Shown here in pieces: positions 1 through 14,735 of a stretch of 64,000 bases of DNA. Below the pieces are notes generated by a model. It saw only the letters and a list, made by a program, of their open reading frames with translations, ran no database searches and was not told the origin of the DNA. The first letter of the stretch is position 1. The number at the start of each line of letters is the position of its first letter. Source of the stretch: Microbotryum silenes-acaulis (Eukaryota; Basidiomycota; Microbotryomycetes; Microbotryales; Microbotryaceae); contig QPFY01000012.1 in the NCBI GenBank assembly GCA_003665825.1, positions 682,001 to 746,000 of the forward strand, read 5' to 3'. Position numbers and translations under genes: made by a program.

Positions 1-270
1 TCCTAGATCACATGACCGAGTCACCGGGTGCGACCTCGGGCAATTATCTCGGCTGATCGTTTTGTATCAATTCGCCGCCGGGAACCGGGATTCTCGTGCA
101 CTACTCCGAACGCTCGGATCCCGACTCGGAGGTACGTACACCACTTCTGAGTCGAACCGTTCTTCCGAAGCACGGAATCAAGCGGCTGACAGATATTAAT
201 GCATACATAGCGAATACAGGAGTCGGTACAGTGAGGAACTACAACACTGATCGCCAGCCTCAGATCCCAA

Positions 271-3175
<2,905 letters not shown>

Positions 3176-3659
3176 CGTCCCTTCTCACGAACACCCGGGA
3201 TGGAACCGAGAGTATTGTGAACGAAGCAGCGCGGCGCCCCGTGCTTGCAAGGAGGGAAGGCGACCGCGACGACGAACGAACGCCTCGGACCGATCGACGC
3301 GTCGCTGCGCGGTCTTGCGCGGTTGAGTGACGCGCTATGACCTCGTCGTCCGCTTGGCGCCACATCAGGACTCTTGCGCGAATACAGCGTGAATAGGTGC
3401 CATTGGGGAACAAAAGAGAGTGTCACAAAAGCCATTTCCATTCGATTCGGGGAACGCTACTCTATTCTGTGATCGTTTGGCCAGGAGACTTTCGAGAGGA
3501 ATAGTATCGAACATTCTGCTCCGACTCGAAGGCAACTTGAAGAAGGCGTCATGTGCACGAGCCGTTTCGCTGACATCAACGGCAATATACAACGTCGTGA
3601 AAATGGGTCGTTACATCGTTACATCGCTACGTGGTAGCTAGTATAAACCGTTACCAAAC
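3176..3659. other. intergenic, no gene seen
   Basis: Lies between the kinase start and the stop of the glutaredoxin-domain gene; both genes run leftwards. It should hold the kinase promoter/5' leader and the 3' end of the upstream gene. Only short out-of-context frames are present and I recognise no RNA gene. Confidence 0.6.
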
Positions 3660-5516
3660 TTAGTTGGCCTCATCATGCTCCACCACCTTCTTAGTCTTCT
3701 TCTTTTTCCTCCGCTTTTTCCGCTCGAGGTTGTGCTGAACCCCTGCATCGTCCAACAACGCTGCGAGCTGTTTCTGCTCGGCCAGGTATTCGAGCTCACT
3801 TGAGCCTCCGATGGAGCGGCCCCCGACGAGAATATTGGGGTACCCTTGGTGATCGGTCCGTCGGTACAGGAGTGCACTCAAAGGTTTTTGGTCGGCTGCG
3901 GTGGAAGATGGAGGTAAGGTCCCATGTAGCAAACGCACGAGTTTGAAGCAAAGACTCACGTCGTTGGTCGACCATCACTACATACGGCTCTGGTGACAGC
4001 TTGAGCTCCTTGAGGTAGCCGATGGCCCATTTGCACGGTCTGCGCGACGAAACGAACGCCATCAGCTCGGATCCGACTCGACGCGTCGGGAGGACTGAAA
4101 GAGAACAACTCACGTGCAGTCGGATTGCGAAAAGACCACGATCGGAACTCGCCGCACCAGCTTTTCAAGCTGCACCTCCAAAGCACTTTTGACCCTCTCA
4201 CCATCGCTGATAGCGTAGATCCTGCTCCATGCTTCGGCCACCTCCTTCCTCTTGCCCTCGTCGTCCCTGACCTGATCCCTCAAGGGCAGGTGATCGACGC
4301 TACCTCTCTTCTTCGCATCCTCCATGATCTTTTTTGTGTTGACCTCGTCTTCCTCGTCGAGGTACTCCCATGCCTTTTCCAGAATGAATTGCTCTAAAGC
4401 GTGCCGCGGGGACTTGGGCTTCATCATCTCCATGACCTCGCGGATGTCTTCAGCCTCCTCTCGCTCCTCGTCCGTGAGGTTCGCTTCATCCTCTTCGAGC
4501 TTGTCCTGTTCAGCCTTCATCGCGTCGACTTCGGCAAGTCCAGCGCCTTCTTCGAGATCCTCTTCTTCTTCGTCGAAATCGTCGCCATCACGTCCCGAAA
4601 GTCGACTCGCCTTCTTCAGTTGCTCCTCCTTCTGCATCCGCGCCAGCAGTGCTTCGGGCGAGGTCGCGATTTTTCTCATGTCGGCACCTTCACCGAGCCA
4701 AACCCCACTCCCGACAATGCCCGTACTCCATTCGACCGAAGCGCCACCCATGACACCTCTCCGCTCATTCCCGAGGCCGCCCTCACTCTTCTTCTCGAGC
4801 TCGGAGGGCGACATCTGTTCGCGGTCCTTCATCAGCTTGGCCCATGCCTCGACGCTCCCGATCGGCAAATCGCTCTTCCTGACTCGGTACCAGGGTTCAT
4901 CCGAGAGCCCTTTGACGTCGACTCGGTCCGTGATATCGTTGTAGACCTTGGGCGTATGTTCCAACACGCCTTGGCGCGCCCTGCCCAATCCGACGTGGTC
5001 ACCCCAATTGACGACCGAGTGAAGCGGCTGCCAGCGCAGAGGTTCATGCAGGATCGGGTCCCTGCGCCCTACTCCGGGGAGACCGAACCTCCATCCAGCG
5101 GGTAGGACGCGTCGTTTGACGGCTGCGAGTAGAGGGTTCTTGGATTTGGCTTGTGGAGAGTTGGATCCGTTGCTGCTGTACGGGCTCGAGTAGGAGCTCG
5201 ACGATGGCGCGAGGACGAGCAGGTAGATCACGATCAACGCGAAGAGTAGGCCGATCGGTTGTAGGTATCCACTGTGTTGGTTGATGGCATTCTGGATCGG
5301 AAGAGGGAGGAGGAGGGACAACTTGTGGCGGAGGGCGTATGGTCCCGATTGGTGTTGACGTTTCCGGTGCGGATCATCGTCGTCGGATCGCGAGGCGTGG
5401 TCGCGTCCCGACCCCAAAGACGGGTTGGACTTTTTCGAGCTCAGACTGTTGGTGAGGGAGGACAGGGAGAGTCGAGAGCCCGACGATTGGTTCTGGATCC
5501 CCGGTAATGGAAGCAT
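3660..5516 (-). CDS. membrane-anchored glutaredoxin-domain protein with acidic linker
   Basis: Three exons in phase (5516-4114, 4039-3960, 3895-3660) give 572 residues. A hydrophobic segment at about residues 85-104 (PIGLLFALIVIYLLVLA) follows a basic Ser-rich N-terminus, so a signal-anchored type II protein of the secretory pathway is likely. A long middle part follows, with a strongly acidic Glu/Asp stretch. The C-terminal domain is glutaredoxin: VVFSQSDC-T-P-C with the dithiol motif at Cys467-Cys470, the cis-Pro in GYPNILVGG and the GG signature GGSSEL, then a Lys-rich tail. The CTPC motif is split by an intron. Yeast Grx6/Grx7 are ER/Golgi membrane glutaredoxins but only about 200-230 residues long; this protein is more than twice that. 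An in-frame Met at 5702 exists but would add residues before the conserved-looking start. Redox activity is inferred from motifs. Confidence 0.85.
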
Positions 5517-5857
5517 CACGCCCCGGAACACGATGCGACGACGACAACGACGAACGCAAGAGATCGACCGGCGCGTCTTAACTCGTGTAGTCGTCGTCGT
5601 CAAATGCCGACTCTGCCGGACTCCGTAAAGACTCCGTAACGTGTCGTCTCCTCGGTTGTTCACTTGGTCAGACTCTAGGTGTAGGATACCACAGTCAGGC
5701 AAAGCTATTATCGGATTCTCTGCGGTTGCCTCATCGGATTTCCAAAAAATATGACATTGCTAACATAAAGCGAGGAGAAAAGCTTCCTACGCTCGAGCTC
5801 GGACCTCCTCGTCGGCCGATAGGAACGATCCCAGCCACAGCTTCCTGCAGATCACCC
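5517..5857. other. intergenic, no gene seen
   Basis: About 340 bases between the glutaredoxin-domain gene start and the TMA7 stop, both leftward. Probably the promoter of the former and the 3' end of the latter. An open frame runs through it upstream of 5516, but nothing supports it as coding. Confidence 0.5.
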
Positions 5858-6416
5858 TCACTTCTTTCCCGACTTTTTGACTGTGAGTGACATCGGACCG
5901 TCGTTCGTCAGATAGGTGCTACGTTCTCATGGCAGAGACTAGTGCACTTACTACCTCCACCACCGGCGAGGGGACCGCCTTTAGCTGCTCGGGCTTGGGC
6001 GTCCTTCAACTTTGCTGCGTCGGCCTTCTGCTTGGCCTTAAACTGTAGAAGGGATTGGTGTTAGATGCTTTGACTTCCTCAGCGAAGGAGCGCGATCGAG
6101 ACGAGGTCTTACGTCGGCACTGTGGCGCGAGGGACAGGCCAGAAGGTCAGGATTCAGCTTCGCGTGTTGTGACCCTGTGTATATGCATCGTTGCACTCAC
6201 TCATCGGGATCCTCCTCGGCCTGGGTCTTCTTGGGTGCTTTGAGGGGCTTGAGTTTGCCGCCTGTGTGACGTGTCGAAAAGAAGCAGCAGCAGAGTGATT
6301 GCGACGAATGACGAAAGCGACAGGGATGGTGGTCGTTAGCGTCATCACGCCTATCTCTGATGCATCCTGGCTTGCCCTCGTGGCGACACATCCAACTTGC
6401 CTGCTCGTCCTGACAT
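5858..6416 (-). CDS. TMA7: translation machinery-associated protein 7
   Basis: Tiny ribosome-associated protein conserved from yeast to human. Too small and too fragmented for a simple ORF scan, it was rebuilt from five exons: 6416-6401 (16 nt), 6261-6201 (61), 6119-6113 (7), 6042-5952 (91) and 5880-5858 (23). Together they give 65 residues starting MSGRAGGKLKPLKAPKK and ending GGGGIKKSGKK, the same ends and length as human and yeast Tma7. All phases close exactly. Two oddities: intron 1 must start with GC (GCAAGT) rather than GT, and exon 3 is a 7-nt microexon (TGCCGAC) between CACAG and GTAAGA. Without it the reading frame breaks after EEDPD. The basic, lysine-rich composition is normal for the family. 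Confidence 0.93.
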
Positions 6417-6899
6417 GCTGATGAGTAGTAAAGTGCAAGAAGGGGTGTGAGAGGTGGGAACGGGTCCAAGCCTTCGCGAGAGGAGACAGGTGACTCTAAT
6501 TGGCCGCGCTTCTAATCAGTGGTTCTAATGCGGCTTCATTCGCAGCTCATTCCGCCAACTCCCGCCAAAGCCCGAGTCGTGGGGAGCTCACCCGACGCCC
6601 GGCTAGAAGCCCCCTTGCTCCTGTCTCCTCAGTGGCCCGCTAGACCCGACTTAGCTATCTCCTGTCCGAATCGAAAAAGGTTCTCACTTCCCCACGCCCG
6701 ATGAGATGAGCTCGAGCTACGAAAGAGACACGAAGGACTCGAATCTGCACATCCAGAGTCAGTCATCGCGTGCTTCTCTAATGGTCGTCGTTCGGTCTTG
6801 ATTTTAACTCTGCAATGCAGTTGGCTGACCGGATTACCTCGGCACCTTCTCCCTGCGCGCGCCTGGCTCCATACCTGCTCTCGTCGTCGAGCAGTCGCG
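6417..6899. other. divergent promoter region between TMA7 and the 6.9 kb gene
   Basis: TMA7 is read leftwards from 6416 and the glycosyltransferase-like gene rightwards from 6900, so this stretch should carry both promoters. No element was recognised. An in-frame upstream ATG at 6798 could extend the right-hand gene by 34 residues. Confidence 0.5.
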
Positions 6900-9800
6900 A
6901 TGTCAACAGAGGTCCCAGCACCTCATGCTAGAGCTTCCGCACGGACGGTCTCACCGACTCTCAACTCGTCCCATTTCCCCCGCTCGCCGTCGGTCAAGAT
7001 CTCGAATTCGTCGGCAGGGGGCAGCAGTTGGTCCAACGTTCAACCGAGCACATCGTTCGCGCCGGGCGCGTCAAATGGTCTACACATTGACTCTGTGTCA
7101 CCCACGACAACCACAATTGAGACCTTTTCGGGTAGACTGGCCGCAACATCGGACGTCCATCAGCAGCAGCACCATCAGCATTCTTCCGCATCCGTGAACC
7201 ACCCTCATTCCTCCTCGCACGCGCAATCGCACGCTCCACCCCACACGCGATCCAATCCGACCACGGCCGATCACGAACCGGCATCGTCGTTTCAGAAATG
7301 GGGCCAACGCATCAACCAGGTGTGGTCCAATGTCGCCGGTCAAAACGAACAGGATGTCAATGCGAGGCGCTTCTCCACCTCCACTTCTGCCATGGCCTCC
7401 ACCACGACCGCCCATCTGCGTACACCGACCCTCGGTCGACCTACTATCGCGGACCAGCTCAAGCTGTCGTCGGCGCGTTCCCGGCGGTCAATACCGCGAG
7501 ATCCTTCTTCGTCGCGTCACTGGATATTGTCGAGGACGTACGATCGCATCAAGCCTCTTCTCGCGACCTTGCACGTCACCGATGCGGACGGCGATTCCTC
7601 GGCGTCGTCGACGTGGACTCCCTTCTTTACACCCGGCTCTGGCCACCCACTGGGGTTTAGTCGGCGACGGTCGAGCTTCGGATCGGTCAGTCATGTGCCA
7701 CCTCTCAGTCGCTCAGGCTGGCTCATCGTGGGTGTGCTCTTCCTTTTGGGACTTCGGGAGATTGTCGGGCGCTCGTCCTTCGCTGGAGATCGACGGAGAA
7801 ACGTCAAAGTCTCGGGGCGGAGTCCTTATAGCGTGATCCACGACCTCTCGCCCGCCGAGAAAATTTCTTCCTACTTCGATTCACCATCATCATCGGCGAC
7901 GCCGGCGATTCTAGCTGGACAAGACCGGATATGGAAGCGAGAGCACATAACGACTACGGATGATCGGTTCGACGACGCGACGGGCCCGCGAGGAGACACG
8001 ACTGCGATCGTGCTCCATTGGAAACGTACCGAGAACGTCATCGTCATTGTCTCCCACCTCTGTCGCTATACCTTTTTCGACTCTATCACCGTCTGGAACA
8101 ACAATCCTGCGGCCCAGTTGCAGCGCTCCGATTTTGACTCGGCCAAATGCCCGCCCTCGAAGTTGCGCATCTACAACTCACCCCGGAACCAGCTCTTCGT
8201 CGCACGGTATCTCGCTTGTGCGCAGTCCAGGACCGCATACTGTTATTTCCAGGACGATGACTGGCTCGTCTGGCCACTCCGAGCACTCTATTCGCAGTTC
8301 TCTCGAGATCCCGAAGGCCCCGTCGTCGTTCACACGAACCCACAGGTCGCCTCCCTCTATGCCCTCGAGTGGTGTTTCTACGCGGCACCTCCCGCGAAAG
8401 GGAATGACGACTTTATGGACTCGAAACCGCCTGCTCAAATTCATACTTGCTTCGCGTGGATGGGCACCGGAGCGTTCGTTTCCAAATCACGCGTCATTCA
8501 CTACCTCGCGAATCTGACGGACGTGGCTTATCCGAGCGTCGAGCTGGCGCACGCCGACAACTCGTTCACAACGTTCTTGAATCAACCTCCCTATGTCCTT
8601 TCGAGCGAGTTGACTCAGTTACCGCAACCCTTCGGCCACTCGGATGGCAAAGGCATTGCGAGGAACAAGGTCTACATCGTAGGTCTCCCGTGCCTGTCCT
8701 GAAGCCGTGGGCTAGCCTACTCAAGCTCACAGCTCTCCTTTTCTGAAACTTTGCATCTGTTAGCACCAAGGCATTCAACATCTCTATAAGTACCTCGATA
8801 TTCCGACGACCCCATCCAAGCCAGGCGAGAACTTCAAGCTCCCTGCAAAGCCCCTCCTTCTCGACACTCACGCGCATTACCACACCTCCCGATCCTCGAA
8901 ACTTCCACCGCACCCTTACACTCACCACGTCCGCTCGCCGTGCCATACCGATACGTGCAATTTCATGACCAGTGTTGCTCTCCTCCCTCCACCCGACTCA
9001 GTCCCTTACCCTGGCCCAGAGAAGGTCGGTGATCTCGAAACGTGGGAGAACCACCTCGGTTGGACGGCGAGGGGTTGGATCGAAGGAAATGAGCTGTTCA
9101 GGGAAGAGGAGACGTTTGCGAACAAGTGGGCATATGCGCATGCTGTTGATGGGAGCGACGAGACGGCTTTCAGGAGCCCTGATGGTACGTCTCGTTAGGC
9201 CTGGATATCTGAATAACTCGGGACGCTGAGCGTTTGTTATGCTGCTCACAGTCATTAAAATGGACGATTACGTCGGTTTGGCGTTGTTGACGCCTGCGGA
9301 ACCGACTTGGACACCGGCGTTGACTTTCGTCTTTGTGCTCGAGCATTGGGCCGTCATCTCGAAGTCGGTCGTCTTCGAGGTCTCCCTGGATGGATACAAA
9401 TGGGTGAGCGTCTGAAGTAGCCTCGGGAAGTCGCACGTATGCTGACTGAAGTGCATGCTGTGTCAAGGTTGAGCCCCTTTCACCACCGTCTGCCCCGTCA
9501 TGCCAAGGCATCGCGACCCAATCATCCCTACCCGACCACTCCTTCCCCCCCTCAACCTACCTCTCCTCACGAGGCCAAGCGATCCTCGAAGCCGAATTAG
9601 CCCTCTTCAGCGGCAACAAAGTCATGACCTGGTTCCACCGGCGTCGACGAAGGTCCGAACCGCTTAAACGGTGTCGGATCAGGATCGGGACCAAGTTTGA
9701 GGGGGGAAAGTCGGAGGAGGGGTGGAGGTTCGTGAGGATGAGGAGTTTGGGGGAGTTGGAGATTGGGTGGGGGGTGTATGAGATGGGTTTGGAAAAGTAA
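6900..9800 (+). CDS. predicted type II membrane glycosyltransferase-like protein
   Basis: Four exons (6900-8678, 8764-9184, 9252-9403, 9468-9800) join in phase to 894 residues. A Ser/Thr/His-rich cytosolic N-terminus is followed by one hydrophobic segment (GWLIVGVLFLLGL, about residue 275) and then a globular lumenal part. That part contains AIVLHWKRTENV, the acidic run FQDDDW and HADNSFTTFLNQ, which fits a nucleotide-sugar-dependent GT-A enzyme in which the aspartates bind metal-sugar nucleotide. The C-terminus looks like a separate beta-rich domain ending in a basic stretch. I cannot name the GT family or substrate. Start: ATG at 6900 was preferred; an in-frame ATG at 6798 is possible. Cell-surface or glycoprotein glycan synthesis in the Golgi is inference from topology. 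Confidence 0.72.
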
Positions 9801-10933
9801 GATTCGGATGGGCATCGTCCTTGGCTTACTACGCTGGCCCCGAAGATCACGCCATCGGAGGGCGTTCGACAAGGTCGTCCGCCACAGCTCGTGGTGGCGC
9901 AACATCTCGCTATGGCGCCTCAACGTCACCAAAAGACGGGCACTGTATCCATCGCCATCAGCGAATGGCCCGGCCCCTACGACACATCCACGACCACCCA
10001 GAGCGCAGCACGAGCTTACGCTCCGAAAGGATTGCAGAAGTAATCCGACTCCTCCACGAGCCAATCTGACATACCACGCAATCGCATTGTCACATGTTGA
10101 AAGCTCCCTGCTTAGAAAGTATTTTCGGAGCGCCCCTTCAGCAAATCTCAGTGGTCACCAGACTTGCATGCAATGATAGATCCGAGATTCCCTCGGAATG
10201 CCGAAGCATCGACCGATTAGGGGATTATCTCGTTAACGGTCGACATCCGCGACAGGAGCACAAGTAACACGATGGGTGTAGGGATCACGTTTTTCGAAAT
10301 GATCCGATCCTTTGAAGCGAAATGGTGGGTATACGCCCACGCCGATGTGGATCGATCGAGGGAGGATCTTATCAGTAGCCATTGACCCGCTGCCAAATCT
10401 TCGCGCGGGCCATCTCCTCCGAGTCTCGGTGCCGAGTTGCCGCTTTGACCAAGCATCATCGCGTGAAAGGTCATCAACACCATCTACCGGGTTGCAACGA
10501 GAAGAAAAGGCTCAATCATCTGATCTTTGTCCAAGTGGTACACGACTGTGTCCAATTTGGCGACGCCACGCCCACTGGTCATTGCGGCGAGTTGAGCGAG
10601 GCTGCCGTTGCAATTGGTGACACCGCAATCCGGTCGTGATCATTGGCCGAGAAGGGAGCTCGGGGAAAATCGCGCACCGGTTCCAGCGTCCGTGGCCCTG
10701 CTGCTCCAGCTTGACGCCAGAGCTGAGCAGGGCAAGCCGAGGGGCAAGCAGCGGCTAGCGGCTAGCAGCGGGCTGCAGCGGGGCAGGCGCTGGCAGGCGC
10801 GTTTGGCCCGGCGGGCTTCAGTTGGCGCGGCCCGTTTCGCACCTCTTGGGCTTCCCTTGCGTCACCATACTATCCAACCCCCACCACCACCGCACCGCAA
10901 CCTCGCCCTCCCTCCGTTCCTCCTCCTCTAACA
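9801..10933. other. intergenic, no gene seen
   Basis: About 1.1 kb between the stop of the glycosyltransferase-like gene and the start of the cytochrome oxidase gene. It holds a GC-rich, imperfectly repetitive patch at about 10725-10810 built from GGCAAGC/GGCTAGC-like words, then a pyrimidine-rich stretch (CCACCACCAC, CCTCCTCC) just before the start codon, as in many basidiomycete promoters. Open frames here resemble no known protein. Confidence 0.5.
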
Positions 10934-12206
10934 ATGCTTTCCCGACAAATCCCCACGTTGGGCCGCCAATTGCGACGATCGTCGATCCGGTGTGCATCGA
11001 CCGCCGCGTCGACTCCCGCAACCTCCTCCGCCTCGCCCGTGCCATTGGCCAACGTAAGCCCGTCCACTGAAGCAATCACCTCTCCCTCTTTCGGGAACTA
11101 CAGCGTGTGGGCACAGCAGCTGACATTGTGAATCTCCACCGTATCTCTTATGACAATGACCCGCTGATGGACCCGATCGATCGGCCGCGGCCAACGCACC
11201 TGCGTGCTCGTATCCCTACGCTTGTCCCACCACTCGACGCCGACACACATTCAACTACCCGCACCGGTTCACACCACCTAAAACAGATCGAGGCATCGTG
11301 GAAGGGTTTGACGCCGGCCGAGCAAGAGTCGACGTTCAAGGCGCTCGAGGAACTTCAGAAGAAGGACTGGACCCAATTGTCGATTGACGAGAAGAAGGCT
11401 GGTCAGTGCTACTCTCTGGATCCTCGATGGTGGCAGATGCGTCCCCTCTCTTTTGACAGGGAGGAGACAATGTGGTGTATTAGGAAGCCACGCAAACTGA
11501 CGCTTCCTGGGTGTTTATTTGTTGGGCGCGGATTCTGGTTTTTGTATTGGGCGCGGCAATTCCTCGTTACCAATTTCGAAATTGGATCCAGCCTACTACG
11601 TCGCTTTCGGCCCGCACGGCCCCAGGGAGCCGATCCTCGCGCCCGGGTCCGGAGCCAAGACGCTCGGTGGTGTCACCCTCGCCGTCATCGTCAGTCTCGG
11701 ATTGTTCACCGCTGCCCGCACTCTGGGTAAGTGCGAGAATCCTAGTCGATTTTGGGTGCTGCGATGAAGCAGGCGGCGTGCTGACAGGGCACCTTTAACC
11801 CCCCCACCTCTACCCCACCGTATGACCGCGCGGACGATTCAATCGATAATACATCCCATCATCCATCGCCACCACTCAAAAAAATGGCATCGCACCCAAA
11901 CAGCTCAAGAGAAGCCCAAGACGCTGAGTCGAGAATGGCAAGAGGCCTCGAACGAGATGGCCAAGGAGCAAAAGATGGATCCTTTCACCGTGAGTTTGTG
12001 GAAGATCCTTTCATGTAGGTGGCGGCATCGCTGACTCGATTGAACGGGTACGATGATACCACAGGGTGTTACTTCAGAGGGCTACAAGGGCAAGGGCTTC
12101 GTCAACAATAAGGTGAGAGCAGGCATCCCAGCGCACCCCCACATCTTTCGCCGCATTTGAGCAAACCTGATCGACGTGTTGTTTCTGCCAATTTCTCTCT
12201 CAGTAA
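10934..12206 (+). CDS. COX5: cytochrome c oxidase subunit IV (yeast Cox5), mitochondrial
   Basis: Nuclear-encoded subunit of respiratory complex IV in the inner mitochondrial membrane. Exons 10934-11053, 11287-11401, 11592-11726, 11904-11989, 12065-12112 and 12204-12206 give 168 residues. The N-terminus MLSRQIPTLGRQLRRS is a typical Arg/Ser-rich import presequence. Next come IEASWKGLTPAEQ, the family signature AAYYVAFGPHGPRE, a single hydrophobic helix (GGVTLAVIVSLGLFTAARTL) and the C-terminal EWQEASNEMAKEQKMDPFTG and SEGYKGKGFVNNK. The last exon consists only of the TAA stop, directly after CTCTCAG. If that intron were kept, translation would run 17 codons further into non-conserved residues before a TGA. 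Same orientation as NUC1 downstream. Confidence 0.93.
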
Positions 12207-12792
12207 TCGGCGTTCGCTCCTCGCCACCCGTGGGGGTTATCGTGGTGGAAGGCTTGTTTATGTGTGTTGCTGGTGTTTATCTCGTCGTGCGCGTTTCATA
12301 AGTGCGCGGTTGCCGAGAATGATTTTAGATGCGGTGCCTCTACAATGTTCTTTATCGAGCTGGTCCGGACACCATCCGATCGCGAGAGAACACAGGAGAG
12401 GAGTCGATGTTTTATCGATGGGTGAAACTGTCTGCGGTGATACGTGCTGGGCTTGATGGGATAGTGCAGGGGAACTGTGACCTGGCTTCGTGTCTGCTCT
12501 ACTTGGACGGAGTATGCTCAGAGTTTCTCCTATTCCGTTCGGTCTGTGAATCCTATGGGCGAGCAATGTCGATTTGCTTCACCGCATGTGAGGGAAATGA
12601 TCGCCCCCCTCTCCCTCTCACAGCCTCTCCACTGCCTCTCCCAGCCTCTCCCTCTCCTTTCCCACCTCTTGCTCAAGCTCTCAGTCGTCACCCGTCGCTC
12701 TTCCTCCTCCCCCTTCGATCAAGCTGCCTCCTCGACCACCCCGTCTCGGTTCAGCACCTAAGCGAGGTGCTGCAGCAACCCAACAAGCTCCA
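12207..12792. other. intergenic, no gene seen
   Basis: Contains the presumed 3' end of COX5 and the promoter of NUC1. Just before NUC1 (about 12600-12720) there is a strongly pyrimidine-rich stretch of CTCTCC/CCTCTCCC words, a common promoter feature in basidiomycetes. No coding frame is convincing. Confidence 0.5.
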
Positions 12793-14490
12793 ATGTCGTC
12801 CTTGTTGAACCTCTCTCTCGCAGCGGTCGCAGGCCTCGCCATCGGAGCAGGTGCAACCGTCGCTCTCTTACCTCCTCCCAAACCCCCCGTACAAGCCAAG
12901 AACGACCACCCCTCAAGGACGAATGGGATTGCCCCCCTCGCTCATGGGAGTATCCCTGTCCCCGGTCCGCCGGGCAGTGCAGCAATTCCAGGCGTCGAGC
13001 TTTACCATGGGCTGCTGACTGGCACCGAGTTGGCGAAGAGGAACTTGACGATTGGTCAAATCGGTGAGCACTTTATCTCCACTTTTCGGGTTGAACTTTC
13101 CGTGGCCAATCTCATCTGACCGTATGGTTTGATCTCTGCACAGGCCCCATCTCGGACTTTCTCGTTCGAAAAGCCTACACGACCGCCTACGACCGTCGAC
13201 TCCGGATCCCGAGTTGGACCGCCGAACACTTGACCGCCGCGAGTTTGAAAGGCTCGGGAAATCGTCAGGACATATCTTTTGAAGAAGACCAGGACATTCC
13301 GGAAAAGTTCAGAGCACATTTGTTGGATTACTTCAAGAGCGGTTATGGTCAGTTGAGAGCTCGGTCTGGAAGGTTTTTTGGAGGGGGCCCAATTTGACTC
13401 AAAGGTGATTTGGGTGGCCCAGATCGAGGGCACATGGTTCCCGCGGCGGATGCGAAGCAGGACCAAGAAGCGATGAAGGAGACGTTCCTCTTGAGCAACA
13501 TCGCGCCTCAAGTCGGCGAAGGTTTCAACCGAAACTGTCAGTCCGCGAGGGGAATAACGAGCGAAAAGTCCTTTTGCTGATCGAATTCGTGGTGTCGTCA
13601 ATGACTGCACAGACTGGGCCTATCTGGAAGCTGTGAGTCGGTGGAGCCTGCATCCGAGTTTACAGTAGGTTCACCATACTCTGAACTGATTCAAAACACC
13701 TCGCAGTTCTGCCGAAACCTCACTTCGTCCTTTGAGGACGTTTACGTCTTCACCGTGCCTCTCTTCCTCCCCCGTCGATCACCCGATGGTAAATGGCGAG
13801 TGACGTATGAGATGATCGCAGCTGCAAATAATGCACCAACAAGTACGTTCTCTCGCCAAGCCGTGATTTCCAAGCTGGGTATGCCCGAATCATCAGCTGA
13901 GCCTCCGCTTTTCACCCCGTCTTTACCTCCTTCCAGTTGCCGTCCCGACCCACTTTGCGAAAGTACTCCTTACATCCCGTCTCCCTCGATCTGGAATGCC
14001 AATGGCCCTCACGACGTCCCCTGGTCGACCGGCGGAGAAGGAATGGGCCATCGGCGCTTTTGTTCTGCCGAACGAAGTGATCCCTGACGAAGCTAGGCTG
14101 GAAACTTTCATCGTACCTGGTGAGTTAGGTGTTCGACGATGGGCCAAATCGAGAGGTTGAACTCGCTGACGTTGGAGAGAGATCCTATGATCCTGGAATG
14201 GCTCTGTTCCCCAGTCGATGCGGTGGAGAGTTCCTCCGGGCTGACTTTGATCCCGGACGAGTTGAAGCGCTTGGCGAAGCCATTGTGTTCAGTGAGTCAC
14301 GAACGCGATCTAGAGCGATCAGCAGCCGGTTTGGGTTTCAGGCCCCAAGTCCACTGATCATAAACTCTTGTCAACTTGATGCCTCTCCTAGACCGTCAAG
14401 TGCGAAATGATCGTACGACGCTTCGACGATGCGCAAAAGAAGTTGGGCAATGGGGATCGACCCAAACCCCGCCGAAGGGAGACGATGTAG
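12793..14490 (+). CDS. NUC1: mitochondrial nuclease NUC1 (EndoG family)
   Basis: DNA/RNA non-specific endonuclease of mitochondria, involved in mtDNA maintenance and in programmed cell death in yeast. Eight exons (12793-13063, 13144-13347, 13423-13536, 13613-13632, 13707-13842, 13937-14119, 14215-14291, 14392-14490) give 367 residues. A hydrophobic N-terminal helix (LSLAAVAGLAIGAGATVALL) is followed by a Pro-rich linker and the beta-beta-alpha-metal core. The catalytic motif D-R-G-H-M-V-P-A-A-D has its His at about residue 162, created across an exon join. The metal-binding Asn lies in NRNYWAYLE (about 194-196), then CRNLTSSFEDVYVFTVP. Exon 4 is only 20 nt. Length and motif order match fungal Nuc1. 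Convergent with PDA1; the stops are 245 bases apart. Confidence 0.94.
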
Positions 14491-14735
14491 ATCACCTTTC
14501 TCTTGAACATGAAGTAGTGCAATTCTCTCTCTCAAATGCAAGATCAATTCTCACCGCAATCAAGGGCATTCGCTCGCATCACACCCGTATTAAACAGCGA
14601 GAAGAATCCATCGGCAGTAGATATTGCAGAACAAGTGACCAAAGGCCCGATCTCGATCTATCCAATATAAGAGGAGTTCAGATCGGCGCCATGCCCACAT
14701 CAAAAGGAGACAAAACGATCCATAAAATACCCTGT

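Noticed and set aside
4324..5105. Plus-strand frames of 206 and 234 codons inside the glutaredoxin-domain gene
   Set aside because: Ser/Leu-rich mirror images of the acidic coding strand; shadows only.
9763..10176. 137-codon plus-strand frame after the 6.9-9.8 kb gene
   Set aside because: It overlaps the last codons of the real gene in another frame and continues without any conserved residues or splice logic.
10725..10810. GC-rich near-repeats (GGCTAGCGGCTAGCAGCGGG) considered as a structured RNA
   Set aside because: No stable complementary arms beyond short GC words; looks like simple low-complexity promoter DNA.
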